Part shown: positions 7,350-14,792 of the stretch, one piece after another
Layout of the letters: every line of letters begins with the position of its first letter
Numbering within the stretch: the stretch's first letter is position 1
Made by a program: the position numbers and the translations under genes
Source: Gemmatimonadota bacterium
Lineage (GTDB): Bacteria; Gemmatimonadota; Gemmatimonadetes; Longimicrobiales; Gaopeijiaceae
NCBI GenBank assembly: GCA_029863645.1
Contig: JAOTVA010000020.1
Span: 1 to 36,719 of the forward strand
Reading direction: 5' to 3'
DNA length: 36,719 nucleotides
The notes under the pieces: model-generated
What the model saw: the letters and a program-made list of their open reading frames with translations, nothing else
The model's database searches: none
What the model was told of the DNA's origin: nothing

Positions 7350-7832
7350 TCAGCCGAATTCTACCCCGCCGCCTGCAGCTTCAGCCGTAAGGAGCGCCTT
7401 GTCGGCGGCTTCCAGAAGGTCCGACGAGTCCTGCATGTTCGGCGAATAGACGGCGAGCCCCATGCTCAGCGCTCCCTCGTCCCCGGCAAGGGCGACCTCG
7501 ACACGGTCTGCCGCGATCCTGGCGCCCTGAAGGTTCGTGCCCAGAAGCAGGACGACGTAGCGGCCCCGCCCCACGTGGGCCACGAGGTCCGAATCGCGCG
7601 TCGTACTTTGGATCTGCTCGCCCAGCGACCTCAGTCGTGATTCGGGAACGGCATCGGGCCCACCGACCGATAGGAGCATGACAGTGAACGAGAGACCCCG
7701 GTTCCCCGCGGCGAACAGGTAGGAGTACACCAACTCGAAGTGGAGCCGATTCGCTAGGCCCGTCTGCGAATCAGTGAGGGCGGGGTGTCCGATCGCGTGT
7801 TCTCTGCCCTGCGCGTGCTTCCTACCCAGCAT
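7350..7832 (-). CDS. GGDEF-like domain protein lacking the active-site motif
   Basis: The 160-residue protein aligns with diguanylate cyclase GGDEF domains along its whole length. It has the DSQTGLANRLHF start (21-32), the strand FTVMLLSV, the SLGEQIQSTTRDSDLVAHVG helix-loop (69-88), LLLGT, and ALSMGLAVYS (121-130), with the terminal ADKALLTAEAAGGGVEF helix. The signature loop, however, reads GRGRY (88-92) where active cyclases have GG(D/E)EF. The metal-binding Asp/Glu are gone and no RxxD inhibitory site is evident. It cannot be a normal cyclase and may bind nucleotide or act as a protein-interaction module. It lies just downstream of the PQQ dehydrogenase on the same strand. ATG 7832 was chosen for its GGAG; an in-frame ATG at 7892 lacks one. 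Confidence 0.75.
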   Translation of the reverse strand: MLGRKHAQGREHAIGHPALTDSQTGLANRLHFELVYSYLFAAGNRGLSFTVMLLSVGGPDAVPESRLRSLGEQIQSTTRDSDLVAHVGRGRYVVLLLGTNLQGARIAADRVEVALAGDEGALSMGLAVYSPNMQDSSDLLEAADKALLTAEAAGGGVEFG

Positions 7833-7900
7833 ATCTGCTCCGTAGTGCGCATTTGGGGGGGCTTCGCAATCTCGGACACCCCGGCCGTTCATGCCATAGG

Positions 7901-9832
7901 CTAGTTGCCCGGCAAGGTGAGGGCGACCAGCTCCGAAGCTTCACCGCGCGCGCTGACCGCTACAACGATGTACTGACGGCCCTGGTGCATGAAGGTCATT
8001 GGATTCCCGGAGGTTGCGCCCGGAAGCTCGATCTCGGCGATCGTCCGGCCCGTGGCCTTGTCGAGAGCGCGGAACGCGGGACCGTCGCTCTCGCCGGAGA
8101 ACAGCAGCGACCTCGTGACCATGATGTTGGCCCGGGCGGCCTTCCCCGTCTGTGGGATCATGGACGGGTCGAGCTCGAGCCGTTCGGCCACGTAGTCGGG
8201 GGTCGGTCCGTTTGGCACCATCCAGGCGTGATCACCGGTCTTGAGGTCGATCGCCGTGATGCGGCCCCACGGTGGCTTCACGATCGGGACGCCGGGCGCG
8301 AGGTTCCCCCGCCCACCGCCGGCGATGTAGTTCATGTCCGAACTGGTCCCGCCCTCGACGAGTGAGAGAAACGACGGGGCTGTGACCGATGGGATGTAGA
8401 TGTAGCCGGTCTCGGGATCGAGCGCGCCGCCCTCCCAGTTCACGCCGCCTGTAGAGGCCGGCAGGGCCAGAGTCCCCTGCTTTCCATCTGGGCCATCACG
8501 CACCGAAGGAGGCGTGTAGACGGGGCCCCAGCGGTACGCCTCGGCGATCTCGAGTGCCCGCTGATAGATCTCGGGCGTGAAATCGATCAGGTCATCGGTG
8601 CTGAAGCCTTGGCGCTCGAACGGAGCCGGCCTCGTGGGGATGGGCTGCGTGGGGGACGTCCATTCGCCGGGAACGTCCGTCTGTGGGACCGGGCGCTCTT
8701 CGATGGGCCAGATGGGCTCGCCGGTCATGCGATCAAAGACGAAGGCGAAGCCCTGCTTGGAGAGCTGGGTGACGATCTGGCGCTGGCGGCCGTCGATGGT
8801 GAGGTCCGCCAGGATCGGCGCCGAAGGGTTGTCCCAGTCCCAGATGTCGTGGTGGATGGTCTGGAAGTGCCAGATCATCTCGCCGGTGTTCGCGTTGAGC
8901 GCGACGACCGCGGTCGAGTAGAGGTTGTTGCCCGGACGGTGCCCGCCGTAGTAGTCGCCCGTTGCCGCCTCGGTCGGGAGGTAAACGATGCCCGCCTCTG
9001 CGTCCCAGGAGATCTGCGCCCAGACGGCCGCGTTGCCGGTGTAGGACCAGGAGTCCTCGAGCCACGTCTCGTGGCCGGGCTCGCCCGGCTCGGGAATCGT
9101 GTGGAACGTCCACAGCAATTCACCCGTGCGCGCATCGAAGCCCCGAACGTCGCCAGGAGTGTTCACCATCGAGGGCGGCCGCATGCCCACGTGGTGGGCG
9201 GACCCGACGACCAAAACGTTTCCGACGACCGCGGCGGGCGAGCTCGCGCCGATCGTACCGACCAGTGGAATCCCGTCTCTCGTGCGGTGCTGGGAGTTCA
9301 AGTCGAGCACGCCGGTTCCGGCGAACTCCGGAATGGGATGACCGGTCTGGGCATCCAGCGCAGCGAGGTGGTAGCCCGGCGTGATAACGTAGATACGGTC
9401 ATCTCCAGCGCCGTCGGACCAGTACGCGACGCCACGCCCCGAATTCGCTCGGGGCGCTTCGCTCAGTCGCTCTCCCTCGTCCATCGTCCACGTCCAGATC
9501 GTCTCACCCGTGGCAGGATCGATCGCGACCACTGCGCGGCGCATGCCGACGGTGGCGTACAGCATCCCGTCAATCATCAAGGGCGTCGTCTGGTTTGCCG
9601 CGAACGGATTGGGGCCGAAGTTGCGACCCGTCCAGCGCCACGCGACTTCCAGGTCCGCCACGTTCGACGCGTTGATCTGGTCGAGGGCGGAGTACCGGGT
9701 GTGCCCCGGGTCACCACCGTAGACCCTCCACTCGCCGTCCTCGGCTCCGTGCTGTGCCTGAGCGGCAATGGGGAAGGCCAGAGCGGTGGCCAGGACTAAA
9801 GCGCCCCGCCGAATCGGGAAGAGTCCCATCAT
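7901..9832 (-). CDS. Exported PQQ-dependent quinoprotein dehydrogenase
   Basis: The 643-residue protein begins with a Sec signal peptide (Arg-Arg, hydrophobic core, likely cut after AQA at about 26). It then forms an eight-bladed quinoprotein propeller with repeated tryptophan-docking segments (DPATGETIWTW, DARTGELLWTF, NANTGEMIWHF, DKATGRTIAEI). The GGDPGHTRYSALDQIN start and HHDIWDWDNPSAP centre are typical of the membrane-GDH/alcohol dehydrogenase superfamily. It should oxidise an alcohol or sugar in the periplasm and pass electrons to quinone or a cytochrome. There is no cysteine in the whole protein, so it lacks the vicinal disulphide of methanol/ethanol dehydrogenases and any CxxCH haem domain. 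The start at 9832 has GGAG five bases upstream. No PQQ biosynthesis genes are in this window. Confidence 0.92.
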   Translation of the reverse strand: MMGLFPIRRGALVLATALAFPIAAQAQHGAEDGEWRVYGGDPGHTRYSALDQINASNVADLEVAWRWTGRNFGPNPFAANQTTPLMIDGMLYATVGMRRAVVAIDPATGETIWTWTMDEGERLSEAPRANSGRGVAYWSDGAGDDRIYVITPGYHLAALDAQTGHPIPEFAGTGVLDLNSQHRTRDGIPLVGTIGASSPAAVVGNVLVVGSAHHVGMRPPSMVNTPGDVRGFDARTGELLWTFHTIPEPGEPGHETWLEDSWSYTGNAAVWAQISWDAEAGIVYLPTEAATGDYYGGHRPGNNLYSTAVVALNANTGEMIWHFQTIHHDIWDWDNPSAPILADLTIDGRQRQIVTQLSKQGFAFVFDRMTGEPIWPIEERPVPQTDVPGEWTSPTQPIPTRPAPFERQGFSTDDLIDFTPEIYQRALEIAEAYRWGPVYTPPSVRDGPDGKQGTLALPASTGGVNWEGGALDPETGYIYIPSVTAPSFLSLVEGGTSSDMNYIAGGGRGNLAPGVPIVKPPWGRITAIDLKTGDHAWMVPNGPTPDYVAERLELDPSMIPQTGKAARANIMVTRSLLFSGESDGPAFRALDKATGRTIAEIELPGATSGNPMTFMHQGRQYIVVAVSARGEASELVALTLPGN

Positions 9833-9997
9833 CGTGCTCCAATACGCTGAAAAGTGATCGCTGCGGCTGACAACCTGGCTGGGATCTTGAAAGCCCGCCA
9901 GAGAGGCGTCCCTGTTCGCATCAAGGACCGCCGAGTACCGTGGATTGCTGATCCTACAGCACCCTCGTAAGACCGTTCCTCCCGAGCCGCCGCTGCC

Positions 9998-10987
9998 GTG
10001 TTGCCACGAGTGAACAGATTCTGGATCGGGACGGCCGGCGTGACGGCGTCGATTGGCCTTGTTCTCGCGCTCGGACCCCGCGTCAGTGTCGACGAACGAT
10101 GGAATGAGCCGACACTCCCGGTGGACATCGATTCGTACCTGCAGAGCCGCGAGGCGAACGTGGCAAACCTCCGCCCCGGCGACGAGAAGTCGGTCGTGTG
10201 GTTGGACCCCGACGCTCCCTCCGTCACGCCGTTCGCCCTGGTCTATCTGCACGGGTTTTCGGCAGACCGGCACGAGGTGGAACCCCTGATCTCGGAGCTC
10301 TCGCGAGACCTCGGAGCCAACATCTACTTCGCAAGGCTCGCCGGGCACGGCCGCGACGGACCGGCGATGGGCGAGGCGACAGTCGAAGCCTGGCTCGACG
10401 ATGCGGCCGAGGCAGTCACGATCGGCGGGTTCATTGGGGAGCGCGTCGTGCTCGTAGGAACCTCGACCGGTGGTACGCTCGCCCTGTGGGCGGCCTCGCG
10501 CGAAGAAGCTCGCGAGCGCATCGCCGCGGTCGTGCTGGTGTCCCCAAACTTGGGCCTGCGGGACCCGGCTGCTGGGTTGCTGGTGTGGCCGTGGGGTGGG
10601 GCCATCGCGCGGACGGTCGTTGGTGCAGAGCGTTGCTTCGAGCCCGTCAATTCCCAGCACGCCAGGCATTGGACCACCTGCTACCCGGTGGAAGCGCTCC
10701 TGCCTATGGCGGGTCTGGTCCAGCAGGTCCGTTCGCTGCCGCGCGGCGCAGTGCGCGCTCCGGTCCTGGTGGTGTATTCGCCCAATGACCTGGTCGTAGA
10801 TCCAAGCGAGACCGAGCGCGTCATGGCGCGCATCGGACCGGAGTCGACGACGTGGTACGTCGTGGATGGTTCCGGCGACCCTGAGCAGCACGTTGTCGCC
10901 GGGGCCATCGTGTCACCGGAGACCACGGAGGACGTCCGGCGTCAGATCGGGGCGTTTCTCAGGCAGCTGAACGACGCCGGCCGCTGA
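9998..10987 (+). CDS. Alpha/beta hydrolase with N-terminal membrane anchor
   Basis: The 329-residue serine hydrolase has the oxyanion segment LVYLHGFSADRHE (81-93), the nucleophile elbow VGTSTGG with S156, an acid D264 in YSPNDLVVD, and H298 in GDPEQHVVAG. It therefore has a complete Ser-Asp-His triad. A hydrophobic stretch at about 9-26 serves as signal peptide or anchor, so it probably acts outside the cytoplasm or at the membrane. The cap region (about 190-235) with HARHWTTCYP is unusual. Substrate is likely an ester, monoglyceride or lactone, but cannot be told. GTG at 9998 is used; an in-frame GTG at 10010 is equally possible. It is divergent from the PQQ dehydrogenase and meets the aldehyde dehydrogenase tail to tail with four bases between. 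Confidence 0.85.
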   Translation: MLPRVNRFWIGTAGVTASIGLVLALGPRVSVDERWNEPTLPVDIDSYLQSREANVANLRPGDEKSVVWLDPDAPSVTPFALVYLHGFSADRHEVEPLISELSRDLGANIYFARLAGHGRDGPAMGEATVEAWLDDAAEAVTIGGFIGERVVLVGTSTGGTLALWAASREEARERIAAVVLVSPNLGLRDPAAGLLVWPWGGAIARTVVGAERCFEPVNSQHARHWTTCYPVEALLPMAGLVQQVRSLPRGAVRAPVLVVYSPNDLVVDPSETERVMARIGPESTTWYVVDGSGDPEQHVVAGAIVSPETTEDVRRQIGAFLRQLNDAGR

Positions 10988-10991
10988 TCCT

Positions 10992-12347
10992 CTAGCGGGA
11001 GCGGGTCACCACGCGTGTCTGCGTGAACTGCCGGTGGCCATCCTTGGACTTGTGAAAGCCGAAGCCGCTCTCGCGGGCGCCGACCCAGGGAGTTCCGGCA
11101 GCCCCGTTGATCGGCCGGTTCACACCGATCATTCCCGCGGTGAGGCGGCGTGCCACTGCGTCGGTCTTCTGCTCATCTCCACCGAAAACGACAGCCCCGA
11201 GACCGAAGCGGGTGTGGTTCGCACGTTCCACCGCCTCGTCCACCGACGAGACGCGCGTCACGCAGGCTACTGGCCCGAAGGTTTCTGCCGACGCGATGTC
11301 CATATCGTCGGTCACCCCGACGAGCACGGTCGGCGTCACGAAGTTGTCATGGTGGCCGCTGCCGCCCGCCACGACCTTCGCCCCGGAGGCGACGGCCGCA
11401 TCGACCTGCGCCAACACGTGGTCCCGTTGCCGCGGGCTGACCATCGGACCGACGTCGGGCCCGTCGGCTCCGTTGCCGACCTTCATCGCGCCAGCGATTC
11501 CGGCGAGGGCCTTCTCGAATTGGTCGGCAACGGACTCGAGCACGAAGATGCGTTCCGTTGAGACGCAGACTTGGCCGGCGTTACGGAACGAGTTGACCGC
11601 CGCGAACTTGGCAGCCTTTTCCAAGTCGGCGTCCTCCAGAACGATCATCGGGTCCTTGCCGCCCAGCTCCAACACGAGCCGCTTAAGCGACCCGCTGGCT
11701 TCGCGCATGATGTGCTTGCCTGCTTCGCGTGAGCCGGTGAACGCGATCATGTCGACGTCTGATTTCACGATCGCCTTTCCCTGGTCGTCCGCTCCGTGCA
11801 CGACGATGAGCACGTCGTCAGGCAGGACCTCGTTCAGGACATCGGCGTAGGCCTGGCCGCAAAGCGGGGTCTCCTCCGATGGCTTGAACACGACCGTGTT
11901 GCCCGCGGCCAGCGACGGGACCAGCATCCAGCTGGGCATCGACATCGGGAAGTTCCACGGGGTAATCGCGCCGACGACACCCAGTGCGTCATGGTAGATG
12001 GTCGACCGAGCCCTCTTGTCCTCGACGACTTCCGGCGTGAGCGCCTCGACCATCTCGTCGAGCTCGTCGGTCAGGTCACCGGCGAGCGATTTCGCCTCGC
12101 CGATACCTTCCTTGATGGGCTTTCCCATTTCGGCGGTGATGAGCTTGCCGTGTTGTTCGGCTCGGTCCGCGAAGATCGGAATCGCCTTCCGGAGCACGTC
12201 CGCGCGACCCTGGAGGCCCAACGCTTCCCAGGCCGGTTGGGCGGCGCGCGCGCGGGCTACATGGGCGGGGATGTCGCTCACTGCAGTGACGGGCACCTCG
12301 CCCACCTCGTCGCCGGTCGCGGGGTTGTAGGACTTCAAGCATTCCAT
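10992..12347 (-). CDS. NAD(P)-dependent aldehyde / succinate-semialdehyde dehydrogenase
   Basis: The 451-residue aldehyde dehydrogenase oxidises an aldehyde to the acid. The signatures are complete: TPWNFP with the oxyanion Asn132, FKPSEETP with coenzyme Lys155, FTGSREAG (203-210), general base Glu227 in [10 protein letters not shown], and nucleophile Cys261 in [13 protein letters not shown]. The short length and the [10 protein letters not shown] segment resemble succinate-semialdehyde dehydrogenases of the GabD/Sad type, but a general aldehyde dehydrogenase is possible. There is no signal peptide. The ATG at 12347 has GGTGA upstream; a GTG three codons earlier (12356) is less likely. It is divergent from the MaoC-like gene, with 104 bases between, so the two may share control. 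Confidence 0.92.
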   Translation of the reverse strand: MECLKSYNPATGDEVGEVPVTAVSDIPAHVARARAAQPAWEALGLQGRADVLRKAIPIFADRAEQHGKLITAEMGKPIKEGIGEAKSLAGDLTDELDEMVEALTPEVVEDKRARSTIYHDALGVVGAITPWNFPMSMPSWMLVPSLAAGNTVVFKPSEETPLCGQAYADVLNEVLPDDVLIVVHGADDQGKAIVKSDVDMIAFTGSREAGKHIMREASGSLKRLVLELGGKDPMIVLEDADLEKAAKFAAVNSFRNAGQVCVSTERIFVLESVADQFEKALAGIAGAMKVGNGADGPDVGPMVSPRQRDHVLAQVDAAVASGAKVVAGGSGHHDNFVTPTVLVGVTDDMDIASAETFGPVACVTRVSSVDEAVERANHTRFGLGAVVFGGDEQKTDAVARRLTAGMIGVNRPINGAAGTPWVGARESGFGFHKSKDGHRQFTQTRVVTRSR

Positions 12348-12451
12348 GACGGTCACCGGTGTGCGCGCGCTGCGGGCGCTGGTGCTGTGATTCTCCGACC
12401 GCGAAGATGCCGAGTGTCCACTGCAGCCGGCAAGAAGACAGGGAGATAGCC

Positions 12452-12877
12452 ATGAAGCTCGAGCTGGAGGTCGGCCAGACTGCCTCTCGCACGCTGACGG
12501 TTACGAAGGCGCACGTGGCGTCCTACGCCGAGATCTCTGGCGACCGCAACCCGCTGCACTTCGACGCGAGTTTCGCGGCGCGCACCCCCTTCGGTCGGCT
12601 TGTCGCCCAGGGAGGCCTGACGACAGGCGTCTTGCATGCGTTGGTGGCGGAGGACCTGCCCGGGCCCGGAACCGTCTTCTTGAGCCAGAACTGGAAGTTC
12701 ACGGCTCCGGTATTCATAGGTGACACGATCATCGGGTCGGCCGAGGTGCTCGGCGTCCACGAATCGAAGCCGGTGTGCCAGCTTCGGGTGAAAGTGGAGC
12801 GAGAGGGCGGCGAGACGGTTCTGGAAGGCGAGGCCTGGTGCTATCGCTTCCTGGCGAGGGAGGGTGTCGTCGGGTGA
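12452..12877 (+). CDS. MaoC-like (R)-enoyl-CoA hydratase
   Basis: The 141-residue hot-dog fold protein carries the hydratase-2 motif YAEISGDRNPLHFD (25-38) with D31 and H36 as catalytic pair. GRLVAQGGLTTGV follows at 48-60, which shapes the acyl pocket. The family hydrates trans-2-enoyl-CoA to (R)-3-hydroxyacyl-CoA, in fatty acid breakdown or supply of polyester monomers. Length is that of PhaJ-type single-domain enzymes. GGGAG is ideally spaced before the ATG at 12452; a longer frame from 12359 is rejected because its extra residues are not conserved in character. Its stop overlaps the GTG of the 85-residue gene that follows, so translation is probably coupled. Confidence 0.9.
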   Translation: MKLELEVGQTASRTLTVTKAHVASYAEISGDRNPLHFDASFAARTPFGRLVAQGGLTTGVLHALVAEDLPGPGTVFLSQNWKFTAPVFIGDTIIGSAEVLGVHESKPVCQLRVKVEREGGETVLEGEAWCYRFLAREGVVG

Positions 12878-13131
12878 CCAAGGTCGACCAGTTCGAGTCG
12901 GTGTTTCGTGCCGCGGCCAAGGCGCGATTCGAGTACGTAGCGATCAAGGTCGGCTCGGTCCTCGTGGTGAGCGATGAGCCCGAGGGGCGTGCGGTCGACC
13001 TTGGAGCACGTGTGCGCTCGTTCCTCACTGCGCTGGACCCAGTGGCATCGAAGGGACGCGTGGCGTATCATTCCATGAAGCTTGATATGTTCACCGAACA
13101 TGCAACGCCACTCAACAGGAGAATGAAATGA
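12874..13131 (+). CDS. Small hypothetical protein (85 aa), coupled to MaoC and cupredoxin genes
   Basis: I do not recognise this protein. It is 85 residues, starts MTKVDQFESVFRAAAKA, and is mixed helix/strand: helix 4-18, strands FEYVAIKVGSVLVVSDE (19-35), helix 42-55, and the segment GRVAYHSMKLDMF (62-74). There is no signal peptide, so it should be cytoplasmic although its downstream neighbour is an exported lipoprotein. The GTG at 12874 overlaps the MaoC stop (GTGA), and its own stop overlaps the cupredoxin ATG (ATGA). The tight packing on both sides argues that it is a real gene. Confidence 0.75.
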   Translation: MTKVDQFESVFRAAAKARFEYVAIKVGSVLVVSDEPEGRAVDLGARVRSFLTALDPVASKGRVAYHSMKLDMFTEHATPLNRRMK

Positions 13132-13529
13132 AGCGCTCCAATGTCAGACGAGGGACCCCCGTGATGGCCGCGTTTCTCTTTGCGGCGCTGACCGCGTGCG
13201 GCAGTGACTCAACGAGTCCGGGTGGCGGCGGTGGCGGCGGCGGCGGCGGTGGCGGAGGTGGTGGCGGGCCCACGGTGACGACGTCCGTTACGGTCCAGAA
13301 CAACTCGTTCAGTCCGGCCGCGATCCAGGTGTCACCCGGCGCCACGGTGACGTGGACGTGGAGCGGCACGACCAATCCACACAACGTTACGTTCTCGGGC
13401 GGTCCAGTGACGTCGTCGGCCAACCAAACGTCGGGCACGTACCAGACGGCCGCCCCGGCGACGGCGGGGACGATCAACTACACGTGCACGATCCATCCGG
13501 GTATGGACGGTTCGATCACGGTTCAGTAA
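13128..13529 (+). CDS. Cupredoxin lipoprotein with polyglycine linker
   Basis: The 133-residue protein is a type I copper (plastocyanin/pseudoazurin-like) electron carrier on a lipid anchor. A lipoprotein signal ends in LTAC with the lipidated Cys24. Mature residues 24-31 lead into an uninterrupted run of 16 glycines (32-47), then the beta-sandwich. Copper ligands are visible: H85 in NPHNVTF, then C120, H123 and M126 in YTCTIHPGM. AGGAG sits before the ATG, which overlaps the preceding stop. A strong hairpin follows the gene at 13542. The partner reductase or oxidase is not in the window; the DUF5777-like barrel next door may be functionally linked, as such proteins often occur near small copper or haem proteins. 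Confidence 0.92.
   Translation: MKRSNVRRGTPVMAAFLFAALTACGSDSTSPGGGGGGGGGGGGGGGGPTVTTSVTVQNNSFSPAAIQVSPGATVTWTWSGTTNPHNVTFSGGPVTSSANQTSGTYQTAAPATAGTINYTCTIHPGMDGSITVQ
13221..13268 (+). repeat. GGN codon microsatellite coding for 16 glycines
   Basis: Sixteen successive GGN codons, mostly GGC and GGT, lie in the linker of the cupredoxin gene. The run is long enough to change length by replication slippage. Because the unit is three bases, changes would alter linker length and not the reading frame. Confidence 0.85.
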
Positions 13530-13541
13530 CTCGAGGACTGT

Positions 13542-13566
13542 CGCCCCGAGCCCAGTGCTCGGGGCG
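13542..13566 (+). terminator. Strong hairpin after cupredoxin gene
   Basis: CGCCCCGAG (13542-13550) pairs perfectly with CTCGGGGCG (13558-13566) around a seven-base loop, 13 bases after the cupredoxin stop. The following bases are pyrimidine-rich (CCCTCTTCCGCCC) but not a pure U-tract. It probably ends or attenuates the MaoC-cupredoxin transcript before the barrel gene at 13603. Confidence 0.6.
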
Positions 13567-13602
13567 GCCCTCTTCCGCCCATCTCTCCAACCGGACCGCC
13601 GC

Positions 13603-14400
13603 ATGAAGCGACTCTTCGTCTGCGTGGGAGTGGCCCTGGCCTGCGCGCCCTCTGATTCCCTTGCTCAGGCCGTCTTCCACTCTCACCAAGCCGCGAACCT
13701 TCCGACTGCCGAGACGCTTCCATCCGGCGCATGGCTTTTTGAGATCTCCCACCGTTTCGACCGAGCGATCTCGGACGGTACAGATGCGTTTTGGGGACTC
13801 GACGGCCCTGTTCTGAACAGGCTCGGGCTCACCTACGCGCCGTCGGGTTCGGTGATGCTCGGAGTGCTCCGAAGCAACTTCCAGGACAACGTCGAGCTCA
13901 ATGCGAAAGTCGGACTGTACGAGGGCGGCGGCGCGCTTCCGACGGAGGTGGCGGCCATGGCCGGCGTCGCTTGGAACACCGAGCCAACCGAGATCGAGGG
14001 TGCGACGGACAACGAATCCCAGTTCTACGCCCAGCTCATCCTGAACGCCATGCTCGGGGGCCGTCTCGCGGTGGGGGTCGTGCCGACCTACCTCCGCAAC
14101 CCTCGCATTCGTGACTTCGAGGCTGCCAACGCCTTCATTCTGGGGCTTAACGGGCAGCTCTACATGAGCGACGCTGTGAGCTTCTTGGCGGAATGGATCG
14201 TGAGCGAAGGGAGGGCCGGCCTGGAGAACGACGCGGGAACGTTCGGCGTGGAGCTCGAGACGCGAGGACACCACTTCAAGCTGCTCATCACGAACCAGGC
14301 GCGCATGAACCCCACCCAGTACCTGGCCGGGACGCGGTCGAACTTCGAGCCCGACGAGTGGCGCTTCGGCTTCAACATCACGCGCCTGCTACCCTTCTGA
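13603..14400 (+). CDS. DUF5777-like outer-membrane beta-barrel protein
   Basis: The 265-residue protein has a Sec signal peptide (basic MKR, hydrophobic core, likely cut after SLAQA at about 22). Alternating hydrophobic strands follow and end in the aromatic-rich WRFGFNITRLLPF, typical of an outer-membrane barrel. The segment TAETLPSGAWLFEISHRFDR, the FWGLDGPVLNRLGLTY stretch and SVMLGVLRSNFQ match what I know of DUF5777 proteins, which are common in Bacteroidota and Gemmatimonadota. Function is unknown; members tend to sit next to cupredoxins, YceI or c-type cytochromes, as here. The ATG at 13603 directly precedes the signal peptide; no strong Shine-Dalgarno is visible. It is separated from the cupredoxin by the hairpin at 13542. 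Confidence 0.82.
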   Translation: MKRLFVCVGVALACAPSDSLAQAVFHSHQAANLPTAETLPSGAWLFEISHRFDRAISDGTDAFWGLDGPVLNRLGLTYAPSGSVMLGVLRSNFQDNVELNAKVGLYEGGGALPTEVAAMAGVAWNTEPTEIEGATDNESQFYAQLILNAMLGGRLAVGVVPTYLRNPRIRDFEAANAFILGLNGQLYMSDAVSFLAEWIVSEGRAGLENDAGTFGVELETRGHHFKLLITNQARMNPTQYLAGTRSNFEPDEWRFGFNITRLLPF

Positions 14401-14484
14401 GGGCGTAGAGCAGACCGGTCGACGTCGCTCCGGACAGCGATCTCCGGCCGCCAGGGGTCTAACGTGAGCCCTTGAGGCGGACTC

Positions 14485-14664
14485 CTACGAAAGCCCGCCG
14501 CCGAAGTACTCCACCATGAGGAGGTACATGGCCCCGGCGATCGCGACGATCGCGGCCACCTTCAGCAGCTTCTTGAGCAGTGCGAACACCATCATCGCCA
14601 CCATCAATAGGATGGGGGCGAGGAAGATCGGGTTCGCCATCAAGTAATCGACGATTTCACTCAT
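14485..14664 (-). CDS. Small membrane protein (59 aa)
   Basis: A 59-codon gene on the minus strand starts MSEIVDYLMANPIF. It has two hydrophobic helices (about 12-29 and 35-52) separated by the basic turn KKLLK, and ends EYFGGGLS. GAGAGG lies five bases before the ATG, which is the best argument that it is translated. I do not recognise a family; the size and two-helix hairpin resemble small inner-membrane proteins. It lies between the barrel gene and the fused MFS/spermidine synthase gene, pointing away from the latter with 128 bases between starts. Confidence 0.65.
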   Translation of the reverse strand: MSEIVDYLMANPIFLAPILLMVAMMVFALLKKLLKVAAIVAIAGAMYLLMVEYFGGGLS

Positions 14665-14712
14665 CGGACCTCTCGCGTAGCGTGCGTGTGCGCGCTCAAT
14701 TGAAAACCTATC

Positions 14713-14753
14713 CGGGTGGCATGTCCACCCGAGCCCCCACGGGAAGCGGGGCT
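14713..14753 (+). promoter_or_regulatory. Tandem hairpins in leader of fused MFS/spermidine synthase
   Basis: Two adjacent stems lie 39 bases before the ATG at 14793. CGGGTGG (14713-14719) pairs with CCACCCG (14725-14731), and AGCCCC (14732-14737) pairs with GGGGCT (14748-14753). An A/T-rich stretch just upstream (about 14698-14711) could be part of a promoter. A regulatory leader is possible; I cannot match a known riboswitch. Confidence 0.35.
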
Positions 14754-14792
14754 ACGTGTGTTGCCCGCATCCCTGATCACGCAAAGGCGACC

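Noticed and set aside
9833-9997. Promoter elements between PQQ dehydrogenase and hydrolase genes
   Set aside because: The 165-base divergent gap must contain promoters, but no -35/-10 pair or operator stands out.
13112-13477. Proline-run protein on the minus strand
   Set aside because: The polyproline run is the antisense of the cupredoxin polyglycine tract.
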